Positions 19,969-30,074 of a stretch of DNA of 64,000 bases are shown here, one piece after another. Every line of letters starts with the position of its first letter. The first letter of the stretch is position 1. Origin of the DNA: Chloroflexota bacterium (GTDB lineage Bacteria > Chloroflexota > Anaerolineae > Anaerolineales > VGOW01). The notes below the pieces were generated by a model. That model was given only the letters and a program-made list of their open reading frames with translations. It made no database searches and was not told the DNA's origin. The translations under genes were made by a program, and so were the position numbers. The DNA lies in contig JACRBQ010000075.1 of assembly GCA_016213135.1 (NCBI GenBank), positions 1 to 64,000 of the forward strand, written 5' to 3'.

Positions 19969-21164
19969 CAGCTAACTCTTCAAGCGTATCCGTGGTCATA
20001 GCCGCCTACAATCAAGGGCGCTATTTGGCGGGGGCGCTTCGCAGCGCCATCAACCAGACCCGCCCGCCGCTGGAAATCATCGTGGTGGACGACGGTTCCA
20101 CCGACGATACGGCAGCGGTTGTCGGGAGCTTCGGTGATGCCGTGCATTACATCTGGCAGGAGAATCAGGGCCTGGCCGGCGCGCGCAACACAGCGATTCG
20201 GGCGGCCACCAGCGACTACGTGGCCTTCCTCGACAGCGACGACGAATGGATGCCGCCGTTTCTGGAGCGGATCATGGAGACGGCCGAACGTTGCCCGGAA
20301 GCGGCGGCCTATTATTCCGGCTGGTGCTACGTGGACGCCGACGGCAATCGCCTGCCGCAAGAGGCCCACGCCCGGCTGGTGAAGCAGGATGAAGTCTACT
20401 CTGCCCTGTTGCGCGCCAACTTCATCAACGGCTCCACATTTGTAGTCCGCCGCAGCGTGTTCGAGTCTTCCGGGCTGTTCGATCTCTCGTTCCGAAGATT
20501 GCAGGATTGGGAACTGTGGCTGCGGTTTGCGCAGGACGGTAACCGTTTCGTCGGCCTGCGCGATTGTCTGGTGCTCTATCGCCTTCATGGTAGCAGCCTG
20601 TCCACCGACCTCGTCAGCGGGCAGCGCGCCGCGCTGGCGGCGGCGAACAAACACTTTGGCTTGGACGATGACCGCTGGGACACATGGTCGGCCAACAAGC
20701 GCCGCGCTTATGGCGGCGCCTACCGCTACTGCGCGCTCAAGGCCGTGCTACGGCAAGACGACTGGCGGGCCTGCGCCGATAACCTGCGTCGAGCCATACT
20801 TATAGACCCATCGCTGGCCGGCGACATAGATATGTATTACGAATTGGCGTTGGGCAACCAGCCGCCCGGCTATCGCGGCACACGGTTCCGGCTGAATCTG
20901 GAAGAGAACGCGTCGAGGCTGCTGCAAATGCTGGCCGAAATCTTCGGCCCTTCGGCGCCGCCCGAATTGCAGGCTTTGCGCGGCGAGGCGTTTGACGCGG
21001 CGCACTATACATTACTGCTGGTAGCCTACAACACCGGCAAGTATCACCTTTGCCCGCGATTTATGCGCGAGGCTGTTCGGCACAACCGGGCCATGCTGGC
21101 GCATTCGGGCGCGCTCAGCCTCACCGCCAAATCCTTTGTCCGGCGTGTGCTGCGCGCGGCATGA
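19965..21164 (+). CDS. Glycosyltransferase family 2
   Basis: Start ATG 19965 overlapping the asnB stop; VSVVIAAYNQGRYLAGAL...VVDDGSTDDTAAV...FLDSDDEWMPPFL. Confidence 0.88.
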   Translation: MTANSSSVSVVIAAYNQGRYLAGALRSAINQTRPPLEIIVVDDGSTDDTAAVVGSFGDAVHYIWQENQGLAGARNTAIRAATSDYVAFLDSDDEWMPPFLERIMETAERCPEAAAYYSGWCYVDADGNRLPQEAHARLVKQDEVYSALLRANFINGSTFVVRRSVFESSGLFDLSFRRLQDWELWLRFAQDGNRFVGLRDCLVLYRLHGSSLSTDLVSGQRAALAAANKHFGLDDDRWDTWSANKRRAYGGAYRYCALKAVLRQDDWRACADNLRRAILIDPSLAGDIDMYYELALGNQPPGYRGTRFRLNLEENASRLLQMLAEIFGPSAPPELQALRGEAFDAAHYTLLLVAYNTGKYHLCPRFMREAVRHNRAMLAHSGALSLTAKSFVRRVLRAA

Positions 21165-22408
21165 AGCTGCTCTTCGTCTCGGCCTTTTACCCGCCGCGCG
21201 AAATCGGCGGCTGGGAACAACTGACTCAGGAAATGGTGGACGGCCTCCGTCGGCGCGGCCACGACGTGCGCGTGCTCACCAGCGTCTTCGGCGGGGGCGG
21301 ATCGTTGCCTTCCGAAACTCACGTGAGCCGCACGCTGCGGTTGGATAATGATCAATACCGTTATCGCCCGTGGCACTTTTTTCTGCGCCGTCCGGTGGAC
21401 GCTTCCCACAACCGCGCCACCCTGATGAGCCACTTACGGCAGTTTGCCCCGCAAGCCGTGATGTTCCATTCGATGTGGAACCTGAGCCGCCAACTGCCGT
21501 GGCTGGCCGAGCAAACCCTGCCGGGCCGTGTGGCCTATTACGTGGCCGATTATTGGCCGTGTGAGCCGGGCGTGGATGAAGCGTACTGGGTTGCCCAGCA
21601 GGAGCGGGCTGCCCTGCGGGGCTGGCGGCGGGCCGCCGCCCGGTGGCCGTTGCGCGCGCTGCAAGCGGAGCGCGCCCGCTACCGGTTGGCGTTTGAGAAT
21701 CTGATTTACGTGAGCCGCGCCGTACAACAACAACTGCTGGAGCGCGGATGCCAACCCGCACTCAAAGGGCGCGTGATCCACAACGGCGTTGACCTCAACG
21801 TATTCTCCCCGGCCGCTTCGGCCCCGGCGGGCGCGGATCGCCATTTGTTGTTCGCGGGCAGCCTGGCCCCGCACAAAGGATTGCTCACGGTGCTGGAGGC
21901 GCTGCGCCGGCTCAATCAGGATTCGGCGTTGGAGCCGATTAAGTTGCGGGTGGCCGGGAGCGGCCACGAGGATCACCTGCGGCAGATTGAAGAGACGGTG
22001 CAGGGATTGGGATTGGGCGGCCAGGTCACATTGCTGGGGCGGGTGGCGCGGGCCGAGATGCCGGGGCTGTACCGCAAGGCTTACGCGCTGGTGTTCCCAT
22101 CCATTTGGCCCGAGCCGCTGGCGCGCGCCACGCAGGAGGCCATGGCGTGCAGCCTCCCGGTCGTGGCCACGCCCACCGGCGGCACCGCCGAATTGATTGA
22201 GAGCGAAGTGAACGGGCTGACCTTCAGCCCCGAAAACGCGGCCGAGCTTGCGGCTCAACTCAAGCGCCTGTGGCTCAACCCGGCGTTCGCCGCCGAGTTG
22301 GGCCAAGCGGCCCGGCGCACCGTCGAAGCGCGGTTCGACATCCAACTCACCGTGAGCAACATTGAAGCCTATTGCGCCGAGCTGGCGCGATCTCATGGCC
22401 GTTCGTAA
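21161..22408 (+). CDS. Glycosyltransferase family 4
   Basis: Start ATG 21161 (MKLLFVSAFYPPREIGGWEQLTQEMVDGLRRRGHDV); FPSIWPEPLARATQEAMACSLPVVATPTGGTAELI. Confidence 0.9.
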   Translation: MKLLFVSAFYPPREIGGWEQLTQEMVDGLRRRGHDVRVLTSVFGGGGSLPSETHVSRTLRLDNDQYRYRPWHFFLRRPVDASHNRATLMSHLRQFAPQAVMFHSMWNLSRQLPWLAEQTLPGRVAYYVADYWPCEPGVDEAYWVAQQERAALRGWRRAAARWPLRALQAERARYRLAFENLIYVSRAVQQQLLERGCQPALKGRVIHNGVDLNVFSPAASAPAGADRHLLFAGSLAPHKGLLTVLEALRRLNQDSALEPIKLRVAGSGHEDHLRQIEETVQGLGLGGQVTLLGRVARAEMPGLYRKAYALVFPSIWPEPLARATQEAMACSLPVVATPTGGTAELIESEVNGLTFSPENAAELAAQLKRLWLNPAFAAELGQAARRTVEARFDIQLTVSNIEAYCAELARSHGRS

Positions 22409-23441
22409 CATTTGCATTTGCGCCGTCGAGTCGCCGTTCGTGCGCGGGGGCGCCGAAATACAGTTGGAGTCGCTGGCCCGCGAACTGGGCCAACGGGGTT
22501 ACAACGTGGCGCGGGTGACGTTGCCGTTTGTGTGGCTGCCCACGCGCGACATTCTCAAGAACTGCCTCATGTGGCGCTGGATCGAATTGGAGCGCTGCAC
22601 GCACGAGCCGATTGACCTGGCCATCTGCTCGAAGTTCCCCACCTATGCCGTGAAGCACCCGAGCAAAGTGACGTGGCTTATTCACCAGTTTCGTCAGGCT
22701 TACGAGTTGCACGGCACGCCGTACAGTTCACTGACCGACAGCCCCGAAGACGAAGCGGTGCGGCAATCCATCATTCGCTTCGACACGCGCACCCTGGCCG
22801 AGTCGCGGGCCATCTTCACCGAATCGCAGCGTGTGGCCGACCGCCTCAAACAATACAATGGTCTCCACGGCAAGGCGTTGTATCATCCGCCGCAACATTG
22901 GGATAGCCACTACCACAAAGAATACGGCGACTATATTTTGTCGGTGGGGCGGCTGGTGGCCCTCAAGCGCGTTGACTTGCTTGTGAGGGCGCTGGCGCAG
23001 CCGGGCGTGTCGGCCCGCGCCGTGATTGTGGGCAACGGCCCGGAGCACGAGCCGTTGCAGGCATTAGCCGCGCAATTGGGCGTGGCCGACCGCGTGACGT
23101 TTTTGAGCGCCAGGTGGGGGCAGGATTTGGTTGACCTTTACGCCGGCGCGCGGGCCGTGTACTATGCGCCCTTTGACGAAGACTACGGGTTGGTGGTGCC
23201 GGAGGCGTTCCGCTCGCGCAAGCCGGTTATCACGACCACCGACTCGGGCGGCCCGCTGGAATTTGTTACGGACAAGGTGACGGGCCGCGTGGTCGAGCCT
23301 GCGCCCGAATATCTCGCCGAAGCCGTGAGCGACGTGGCCGATCACGAGGGCAAATGCGCTGAGTGGGGCGCGGCGGGCTACGAGCGGGTAGCGTTCATTA
23401 GCTGGGACTACGTGGTGGACAATTTAGTGAACGCCGGGTGA
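22395..23441 (+). CDS. Glycosyltransferase family 4
   Basis: Start ATG 22395 (MAVRNICICAVESPFVRGGAEIQLESLARELGQRG); YAPFDEDYGLVVPEAFRSRKPVITTTDSGGPLEFV. Confidence 0.88.
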   Translation: MAVRNICICAVESPFVRGGAEIQLESLARELGQRGYNVARVTLPFVWLPTRDILKNCLMWRWIELERCTHEPIDLAICSKFPTYAVKHPSKVTWLIHQFRQAYELHGTPYSSLTDSPEDEAVRQSIIRFDTRTLAESRAIFTESQRVADRLKQYNGLHGKALYHPPQHWDSHYHKEYGDYILSVGRLVALKRVDLLVRALAQPGVSARAVIVGNGPEHEPLQALAAQLGVADRVTFLSARWGQDLVDLYAGARAVYYAPFDEDYGLVVPEAFRSRKPVITTTDSGGPLEFVTDKVTGRVVEPAPEYLAEAVSDVADHEGKCAEWGAAGYERVAFISWDYVVDNLVNAG

Positions 23442-23448
23442 CTCACAA

Positions 23449-24144
23449 TTGAAGAGCAACTATTCCGTCTCGGTCATTGTTCCGGTGTACAACGAAATAG
23501 CGTTGCTCGCGAGCGCCCTGCGGCGGATCGATTCGTTCCTCGCCGACCGCTTTGCGGATTACGAACTGCTTGTGATTGAAAGCGGCAGCACCGACGGCAC
23601 GGCGGCCTTGTGCGACGAACTGGCGCCCACTCTGCCGCGGCTGCGCGTGATTCACGAAGGCGCAAAAAACGGCTACGGCTCGGCGGTGAAACTTGGCTAT
23701 CGCACCGCCGGAAAAGATCTGGTCTGGGTCATTACTGCCGATCTCCCGTTTCCATTGGAAGCGATTGAGCGGGCGCTGCCCCTGCTGGCTGAGAATGCTT
23801 GCGTATTGAGCTTTCGCTCCAAAGATTCCCGGCCACCGTTCCGGAAGATTCAATCGTTCTTTTACAATCTGCTCGTCAGGACCTTTCTTGACTTGCGGAT
23901 CAGGCACGTCAACTCGGCCTTCAGAGTCTTCAAGCGCGATCTCATCCAATCGCTGCGCCTGCGCTCCGATGGCTGGTTTATAGACGCCGAAGTGCTCTAC
24001 CGCCTGCGCGAACAAAAAACCCATTTTGCTGAAATCCCGGTGGAGCTGATGGAGCGCACGGCCGGGCACTCGACCATCGGGCTGCTCACCCCGGTCCAAT
24101 TGATTTATGACATGTTGGTTTTTCTTCAAAGTGACAAGGCGTAG
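23449..24144 (+). CDS. Glycosyltransferase family 2 (DPM1-like)
   Basis: TTG start; VSVIVPVYNEIALLASALRRIDSFL...ESGSTDGT...KNGYGSAVKLGYRTAGKDLVWVITADLPFPLEAI. Confidence 0.85.
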   Translation: MKSNYSVSVIVPVYNEIALLASALRRIDSFLADRFADYELLVIESGSTDGTAALCDELAPTLPRLRVIHEGAKNGYGSAVKLGYRTAGKDLVWVITADLPFPLEAIERALPLLAENACVLSFRSKDSRPPFRKIQSFFYNLLVRTFLDLRIRHVNSAFRVFKRDLIQSLRLRSDGWFIDAEVLYRLREQKTHFAEIPVELMERTAGHSTIGLLTPVQLIYDMLVFLQSDKA

Positions 24145-24147
24145 CCT

Positions 24148-25113
24148 GTGGGCGCGGAGTCCCCGGGTCGGCGAGGTACGCCGGTGACCGTTGCCCTGGT
24201 CACCGGGGCCGCGGGCTTCGTGGGGCGGCATCTCAGCGCCCACCTGGTTCGGGCGGGTGTAGAAGTTCACGGGTTGGACGTGAGCCTGCCGCCCGCCGGG
24301 TGGCCGTGGCCGTGGCACACGGTCGATGTGCTCAACGCTTCGGCGCTAGGCGCAAGCCTGGACCGGATCAAACCTGACTACGTGTTGCACGTTGCCGCAT
24401 TGTTGCGCAGCCCTGCGCTGGCCGATCTGATGAACGTGAATGTGATCGGCACGGACAACCTGCTCGCGGCGGTGGCGGAATGTTGCCCGCAGGCGCGCGT
24501 GCTGGTCACCGGCTCGTCGGCTGAATACGGTTTGGTGACCGATGGCGAGCTGCCGATCTCCGAAAGTTGCGCCTTGCGCCCGCTGAGTCCCTACGGCGTG
24601 AGCAAGGCAGCGCAAAGCCTGCTGGCGGCGCAGTATGCCGTGCGGCGCGGGCTGGCCGTGGTGCGCACGCGGGCGTTCAATCTCACCGGGCCGGGCGAAC
24701 CGCCCGAGCAAGTTATTTCGGCGATGGCGCGCCAGTTCGCGGAGTTCGAAAGAAGGCAGGGGGAGCACCGGCTCCGCGTCGGCAACCTGAACACCATGCG
24801 CGATTTTTGCGACGCGCGTGATGCGGTGCGGGGCTATTGGCTGGTGGCGCAAAAGGGGGAGCCGGGTGAGGTTTACAACGTGTGCTCGGGCCGCGAGACG
24901 GCCGTTCGCGCGGTTTTGGACAGGCTCGCTGCCCTTACCGGCATTTCACCCCTCGTCCACTCGGAGCCGGGCCGCATGACGCCGTGGGATGTGCCCCGGC
25001 AAGTGGGTGACGGGCGCAAGCTTGAACAGTTGGCCGGCTTCGAGCCTGAGATTCCATGGGACCAGACCCTGTTGGATTTGCTGAACGATTGGCGGCGGAA
25101 ATTGAGTCAATGA
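24148..25113 (+). CDS. NAD(P)-dependent sugar epimerase/reductase (RMD-like extended SDR)
   Basis: Rossmann TGAAGFVGRHL; YxxxK in SPYGVSKAAQ. Confidence 0.8.
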   Translation: MGAESPGRRGTPVTVALVTGAAGFVGRHLSAHLVRAGVEVHGLDVSLPPAGWPWPWHTVDVLNASALGASLDRIKPDYVLHVAALLRSPALADLMNVNVIGTDNLLAAVAECCPQARVLVTGSSAEYGLVTDGELPISESCALRPLSPYGVSKAAQSLLAAQYAVRRGLAVVRTRAFNLTGPGEPPEQVISAMARQFAEFERRQGEHRLRVGNLNTMRDFCDARDAVRGYWLVAQKGEPGEVYNVCSGRETAVRAVLDRLAALTGISPLVHSEPGRMTPWDVPRQVGDGRKLEQLAGFEPEIPWDQTLLDLLNDWRRKLSQ

Positions 25114-26093
25114 TGGCGACGCAAAAAGTGCTAGTCACCGGAGCGGCGGGTTTCATCGGCTCCCATCTGGCTGAGGCGTGCGTGGAACGGGGCTATCGGG
25201 TGACGGCTTTTGTCCACTACAATTCCGCCAACAGTTGGGGCTGGCTCGAAGGCTCACCGCTCAAGAGCGAAATGGAGATTGTGGCCGGCGATGTCCGTGA
25301 TTATGATTCGGTCAGCGCGGCCCTGCATGGCGCCGATACGGTGTTTCATCTGGCCGCGCTCATCGGCATCCCGTATTCGTACGCCTCACCGCTGGCGTAC
25401 GTGCGCACCAACGTCGAAGGGACTTACAACATCCTGCAGGCGGCGCGGATGCTAGAGACGGCGAATGTGGTGGTGACCTCAACCAGCGAAGTCTATGGCA
25501 CTGCTCAAAGCGTGCCGATCAGCGAGACTCACCCCCTGTCGGCGCAATCGCCCTATGCCGCCACAAAAATCGGCGCCGACCAATTGGCGTTGAGCTATGC
25601 CCGCTCGTATGGGCTGCCGGTGAAGATCGCGCGGCCCTTCAACACTTACGGCCCCCGCCAGTCGGCGCGGGCGGTCATCCCAACGGTCATCACGCAGATA
25701 TTGTCGGGCGCGGAGCGCGTGCAGCTCGGCAATTTGCAACCCACTCGCGATCTCACCTTCGTCGCCGACACTGCGGCCGGATTTCTGGCAATTGCCGCCA
25801 GCGCCTCGCTCAATGGCGAAGTGACCCACATCGGCATGAGCGCCGAAATCTCGGTGGGCGACCTGGCGCGGCTGATTGCCCAACTGCTGGAGGCCGACGT
25901 GGAGGTGGAAGAGGACGACCGGCGGGTGCGGCCACCGGCGAGTGAAGTGGAGCGCCTGGTGTGCGACAACCGCAAGATTCTGGAGCGCACATCGTGGCGG
26001 CCCGAGTTCGATCTGGCCTCCGGGCTTGCCCGAACGATTGACTGGTTGCGCAGCAACCTCGATCGCTATAAACCGCACCTCTACAACGTCTGA
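25110..26093 (+). CDS. NAD-dependent 4,6-dehydratase (LegB-like extended SDR)
   Basis: VLVTGAAGFIGSHLAEACVERGYRVTAFVHYNSANSWGWLE; TSTSEVYGTA; SPYAATKIGAD; the YNSxNSWGWL motif is typical of LegB-type dehydratases. Confidence 0.82.
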   Translation: MMATQKVLVTGAAGFIGSHLAEACVERGYRVTAFVHYNSANSWGWLEGSPLKSEMEIVAGDVRDYDSVSAALHGADTVFHLAALIGIPYSYASPLAYVRTNVEGTYNILQAARMLETANVVVTSTSEVYGTAQSVPISETHPLSAQSPYAATKIGADQLALSYARSYGLPVKIARPFNTYGPRQSARAVIPTVITQILSGAERVQLGNLQPTRDLTFVADTAAGFLAIAASASLNGEVTHIGMSAEISVGDLARLIAQLLEADVEVEEDDRRVRPPASEVERLVCDNRKILERTSWRPEFDLASGLARTIDWLRSNLDRYKPHLYNV

Positions 26094-26102
26094 AAGCTAC
26101 CG

Positions 26103-26816
26103 ATGAAAGCTGTGATACTCGCCGGCGGGCTTGGCTCGCGTCTCAAACCGTTTACCCAGGTGATTCCCAAACCCCTTTTGCCCGTCGGCGAAAGCTCGGT
26201 GCTGGAGCTGCAGATTCTCAGCCTCGGCAAGGCCGGGTTCGACGAGATTTTCATCGCCACGAATTACATGGCCGAATACGTGCAGGCCTTTCTCGGTGAT
26301 GGGCGAAAGTACGGCGTACGGCTGACCTTCAGCAAGGAAGAAAAGCCGCTGGGCACGTGCGGCCCGGTGCTGCTGTTGAAAGAACGGCTGACGGAACCGT
26401 TCTTGCTGATGAATGGCGACGTGCTCACCACGCTCGACTTCGGCGAGGCCTATCAGTTCGCGCTCTCGGTGGATGCGAACCTGGTGGTGTTGACAAAGGA
26501 AATCGTAACGCCGTTCAATTTCGGCAAGGTGATTTCCGACGGCGATTACATTCTGGGCGTGGAAGAAAAACCGGATTTGAAGCTGGAGATACTGGCCGGG
26601 ATTTATCTGCTCAAGCCGCCCGTGTTCGAGGTGATCCCCGCCGACACTTACTATGGCATCGACTCGCTCATCAAGGATATGCTGGCTCGCAAAATGAAAG
26701 TGGCCAAGCGACTCATCACAGACTACTGGCTCGACATCGGGCAAATTGACGACTACCACGTGGCGCAGGACGCATACGCCGCCCACTTTACCCACCTGCG
26801 CAGCCAGAAATCGTGA
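26103..26816 (+). CDS. Sugar nucleotidyltransferase
   Basis: MKAVILAGGLGSRLKPFTQVIPKPLLPVGESSVLELQI; NTP_transferase signature. Confidence 0.9.
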   Translation: MKAVILAGGLGSRLKPFTQVIPKPLLPVGESSVLELQILSLGKAGFDEIFIATNYMAEYVQAFLGDGRKYGVRLTFSKEEKPLGTCGPVLLLKERLTEPFLLMNGDVLTTLDFGEAYQFALSVDANLVVLTKEIVTPFNFGKVISDGDYILGVEEKPDLKLEILAGIYLLKPPVFEVIPADTYYGIDSLIKDMLARKMKVAKRLITDYWLDIGQIDDYHVAQDAYAAHFTHLRSQKS

Positions 26817-27559
26817 GCGCCTCAAGGAGCCGCCGAGTGTTCGAAAACTTTCCCAAAGCACGGCCCGACCTGCCCGACAACTACCGGAAGATTTACGAAT
26901 ATCACTACAAGCTCAACCGGCAGGGTGGCTCGGTGGCGACCTCCCTGTCCAAACGCATGGAAGGCTGGATGCACCGGAAAATTGCCGAGGACGTGAGCGG
27001 TAGCGGCCAATCGCTGCTTACGCTGGAAATCGGCGCCGGGACGATGAACCATTTGCCCTACGAGCCGGCATCACGGCCGTACGATGTCATCGAACCGACA
27101 CAGTTCTTTTATGAATCGTCGCCGTTGCCGGCGCAAGTGCGAACGCTGTATAAGGACATTCGGGACATCCCCCCCGGAACAACCTACCAGCGGTTGATTT
27201 CGATTGCCACCTTTGAGCACATTTGCGACCTGCCCGACATGGTAGCCCGCTGCGGATTGCTGCTGGCCGACGGCGGCCAGTTGCGCGTGGGCATACCCAG
27301 CGAGGGCACCCTGCTGTGGCGCATGGGCTGGAGGTTCACCACCGGGCTGGAGTTTCGGCTGAAGTATGGCCTGGACTACTCGGTGCTGCTGCGGCACGAA
27401 CACGTTAATACTGCCGCAGACATAGAGGAGGTGTTGCGCTATTTCTTCGGCTCCGTGTCCGGCAGCGTGTTTGGGGTGAACCGCGCCCTGTCGTTCTATC
27501 AGTTCTTTGCCTGTTCCGCGCCTGTTCTCGACAGGTGCCACGCTCACTTGCGAGCATGA
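26813..27559 (+). CDS. Class I SAM-dependent methyltransferase
   Basis: LLTLEIGAGTMNHLPYEPASRPYDVIEP (motif I region); SIATFEHICDLPDMVARCGLLLADGGQLRVGIPS. Confidence 0.75.
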   Translation: MSASRSRRVFENFPKARPDLPDNYRKIYEYHYKLNRQGGSVATSLSKRMEGWMHRKIAEDVSGSGQSLLTLEIGAGTMNHLPYEPASRPYDVIEPTQFFYESSPLPAQVRTLYKDIRDIPPGTTYQRLISIATFEHICDLPDMVARCGLLLADGGQLRVGIPSEGTLLWRMGWRFTTGLEFRLKYGLDYSVLLRHEHVNTAADIEEVLRYFFGSVSGSVFGVNRALSFYQFFACSAPVLDRCHAHLRA

Positions 27560-29304
27560 ACAGCAAACCCGACTCGGGGACGACCAGCGCTCCGCTTGCG
27601 GCGGCCACGGCGCCTGCCGGCGTTGCCGGTGCTGTTGCCGCAGCGGCTGTTCTGGCGCTGGTCAATCTGGCCGCATATGCCTTCACCTACGCGCCGGTTA
27701 TCTACTCGGACGACTGGAGTACGGTGTTGGCGGAACAGGTTCAAGGGCGCTGGCACTGGTTTATCCAAACTTCCTTCCGGCCGTTTTTCGACATGCCGCT
27801 GATTTTGCAATCGATGCTGCTTGGCATCAACATCCCGGCGTACCACGCGGTGCTGTGGGTGCTGCATCTGTTGCTGGCGTTGCTGGTGTTCGCTATTGCC
27901 CGGCAGATCCCTTGCCTGCGCGCGTGGCCCACCAGCCTGCTGGCGGCGTTGCTTTTTCTTCTGTATCCCACCGACTACACGGTCATGTGGCTGGTCATGA
28001 TGCCCATTTACACCTCCAGAGCATTGGCGTTGGGGATCATCTATCTGCTGATCCGTTTCGCCAAAGGCGGCGGGCGCGCCGGCTACATTGCGGCCATAGT
28101 GCTGCTGCCGCTGTCGCTCGGAATTTATGACGGGCACATCGGGTTGATTGCGGCGTGTTCAGTGCTGCTTGTGATCGCGTTGCCTTCCATGTCGGCGTGG
28201 CGGCGAGCGGCCCTTTTGGTCCCGGTCGCCATTTGTGGCGCGTTTGCCTTGTGGCGGCTCATCGGGCCGCACTTGGCGAACGTTTCGCAAGTGGACGAGT
28301 ACGCGCCCCAAGTTACTGCCTCGCCGGGCGAGCTGCTATCGCGCGTGCTGCTCGGTTACAAAGTCACACTCGTTTGGGGATGGACTGGCGCTGTTGGGCA
28401 ACTGATCCCGGCGCTCGGGAACTCGAAGGCGGCATTGGCGGCAGTGGCCGGCGCGGTCGTCGTCTCCGCCTTTTGCGTCTGGCTCGCGCTCAATTATATC
28501 CAGCGCCGTCAGCCATCCGTGGCGACGTGGGCAATGAGCGAGCGGCGCGCGAGCCTCCGTGCTGCATCGTGGTTGGGGTTGATTGGTTTGATCCTTGTGG
28601 GTGCGGGGTATGTGCCCGTCATCCTGGTATTCATCCCTAACCTTGCCGCCGTAGGCTCCCGCGTCAACTTTTACGCCGGGCTGGGCGGCGTGCTTTTTCT
28701 GCTGTCGTTGGTCGTGGGCGCGAGTGTGCTGGCGGCGCGCGCGCCCCGGCAAGCGCCGTTGTTGTGCGCCGCGACGCTCGCGCCGCTGTTGGCCGTGGGG
28801 CTGGCGGCGCAAATGGCAGTGCAGCGCAGCGCCGCCACGGCCTGGGATGAACAGCGGGCTATCTGGCAGTTGGTGATGCAGCAAGCGCCCAATTTGCGCG
28901 ACCACACGTTTTTGCTGATAGCCTTGCCGGGATACAGCGATCGGCTGGGGTATCAGACCTGGGAGCGCGCGCCGCTGGCCGCGCCCTGGGAAGTCAATGC
29001 CGCTGTGGCGCTCCTGTACAACAACGCCACCCTCAACGGGGGCGTGATCTTCCCCGGCGTAATTGGCGGCACCGAGTCGGTGCTGACCGCTGAGGGAGTG
29101 AAGAGGGTTGCCGCGGGTGCCATTCCCTACGATCAGATGGTGGCCGTGGAATACCACAGGGACACCGGGGCGCTTACGATGTTGGATGAACTTCCGGCTG
29201 ACTGGGTTGCAGGCGCGCAAGGCCCGGTGCTCATTGGGGGCACGGGCCTGGTGGACGCCAACCCACCTGTGGCCCCCCTGCGCTCGCTGCTGGCTGCGCC
29301 ATGA
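27556..29304 (+). CDS. Polytopic membrane protein, possibly GT-C-like
   Basis: Start ATG 27556 overlapping the previous stop; about 10 or more hydrophobic segments; no decisive motif. Confidence 0.6.
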   Translation: MNSKPDSGTTSAPLAAATAPAGVAGAVAAAAVLALVNLAAYAFTYAPVIYSDDWSTVLAEQVQGRWHWFIQTSFRPFFDMPLILQSMLLGINIPAYHAVLWVLHLLLALLVFAIARQIPCLRAWPTSLLAALLFLLYPTDYTVMWLVMMPIYTSRALALGIIYLLIRFAKGGGRAGYIAAIVLLPLSLGIYDGHIGLIAACSVLLVIALPSMSAWRRAALLVPVAICGAFALWRLIGPHLANVSQVDEYAPQVTASPGELLSRVLLGYKVTLVWGWTGAVGQLIPALGNSKAALAAVAGAVVVSAFCVWLALNYIQRRQPSVATWAMSERRASLRAASWLGLIGLILVGAGYVPVILVFIPNLAAVGSRVNFYAGLGGVLFLLSLVVGASVLAARAPRQAPLLCAATLAPLLAVGLAAQMAVQRSAATAWDEQRAIWQLVMQQAPNLRDHTFLLIALPGYSDRLGYQTWERAPLAAPWEVNAAVALLYNNATLNGGVIFPGVIGGTESVLTAEGVKRVAAGAIPYDQMVAVEYHRDTGALTMLDELPADWVAGAQGPVLIGGTGLVDANPPVAPLRSLLAAP

Positions 29305-30047
29305 AACCGCCGGCATTCCCTTTCAAGCGTGATGAAGCCGGGAGAATGATTGCCGACGAGGCGGCCATTGGCGATGCCGTACATCTGGGGAATCACGTTG
29401 CCATTTACCCCCGCGTACGCATCGGCGACCGCAGCGTTATCATGGATGGCGCCGTGCTGGGGCGCGTGCCGTTGTCCAACAGCACCGTCACCCGGCCCAT
29501 CACCTCCGCGTTCTCCGATCTGATCGTCGGCAACGACAGTATCATTGGCTGCAATGCCGTCTTGTACACCGGGTGTACTCTGGGCCGGCAAGTGATGGTG
29601 GGCGATCTCTCTTCCATTCGGGAAGGCTGCACCATAGGCGACGGCGCGGTGATTGGCCGAGGGGTGATGATGCTTTACGACAGTGCCCTTGGCCGCTTCA
29701 GCCGCATACAGGATCAAGCTCATCTGGTGGGCAACATGGTGATTGAGGAGCACGTGTTCATTGGCATGGGCGTCATCACAACCAACGACAACGAAGTCTA
29801 CCTCTCCCGGTTTGGCATCGCGCCGGCGAAGCTGCGCGGCCCCACCATACGCAAATTTGCCGTGATCGGCGCTGGGGCTACCCTGTTGCCGAATATCGAA
29901 ATTGGCGTGGGGGCCTTGGTCGGCGCGGGCGCGGTGGTCACCAAAGACGTTCCGCCGTGGACGGTGGTGGCCGGTTCGCCGGCCCGCCACGTCAAGAACA
30001 TCCCCGACGATTGGCAACGAAGCATTGAACGGCATTTCGGTTTGTAG
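29301..30047 (+). CDS. Left-handed beta-helix acyltransferase (candidate N-acetyltransferase of the FdtC type)
   Basis: Hexapeptide repeats, AVIGAGATLLPNIEIGVGALVGAGAVVTKDVPPWTVVAGSPARHVK; directly upstream of an FdtA-like gene. Confidence 0.82.
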   Translation: MKPPAFPFKRDEAGRMIADEAAIGDAVHLGNHVAIYPRVRIGDRSVIMDGAVLGRVPLSNSTVTRPITSAFSDLIVGNDSIIGCNAVLYTGCTLGRQVMVGDLSSIREGCTIGDGAVIGRGVMMLYDSALGRFSRIQDQAHLVGNMVIEEHVFIGMGVITTNDNEVYLSRFGIAPAKLRGPTIRKFAVIGAGATLLPNIEIGVGALVGAGAVVTKDVPPWTVVAGSPARHVKNIPDDWQRSIERHFGL

Positions 30048-30074
30048 CCCGGCGCACTGTCGCAGGATTGCGCC

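Noticed and set aside
25056-25113. In-frame N-terminal extension of the LegB-like ORF (and similar long starts at 5242, 16570, 33980, 37033)
   Set aside because: The extensions overlap upstream genes; the internal start gives the canonical Rossmann or domain N-terminus in each case, so starts were moved.
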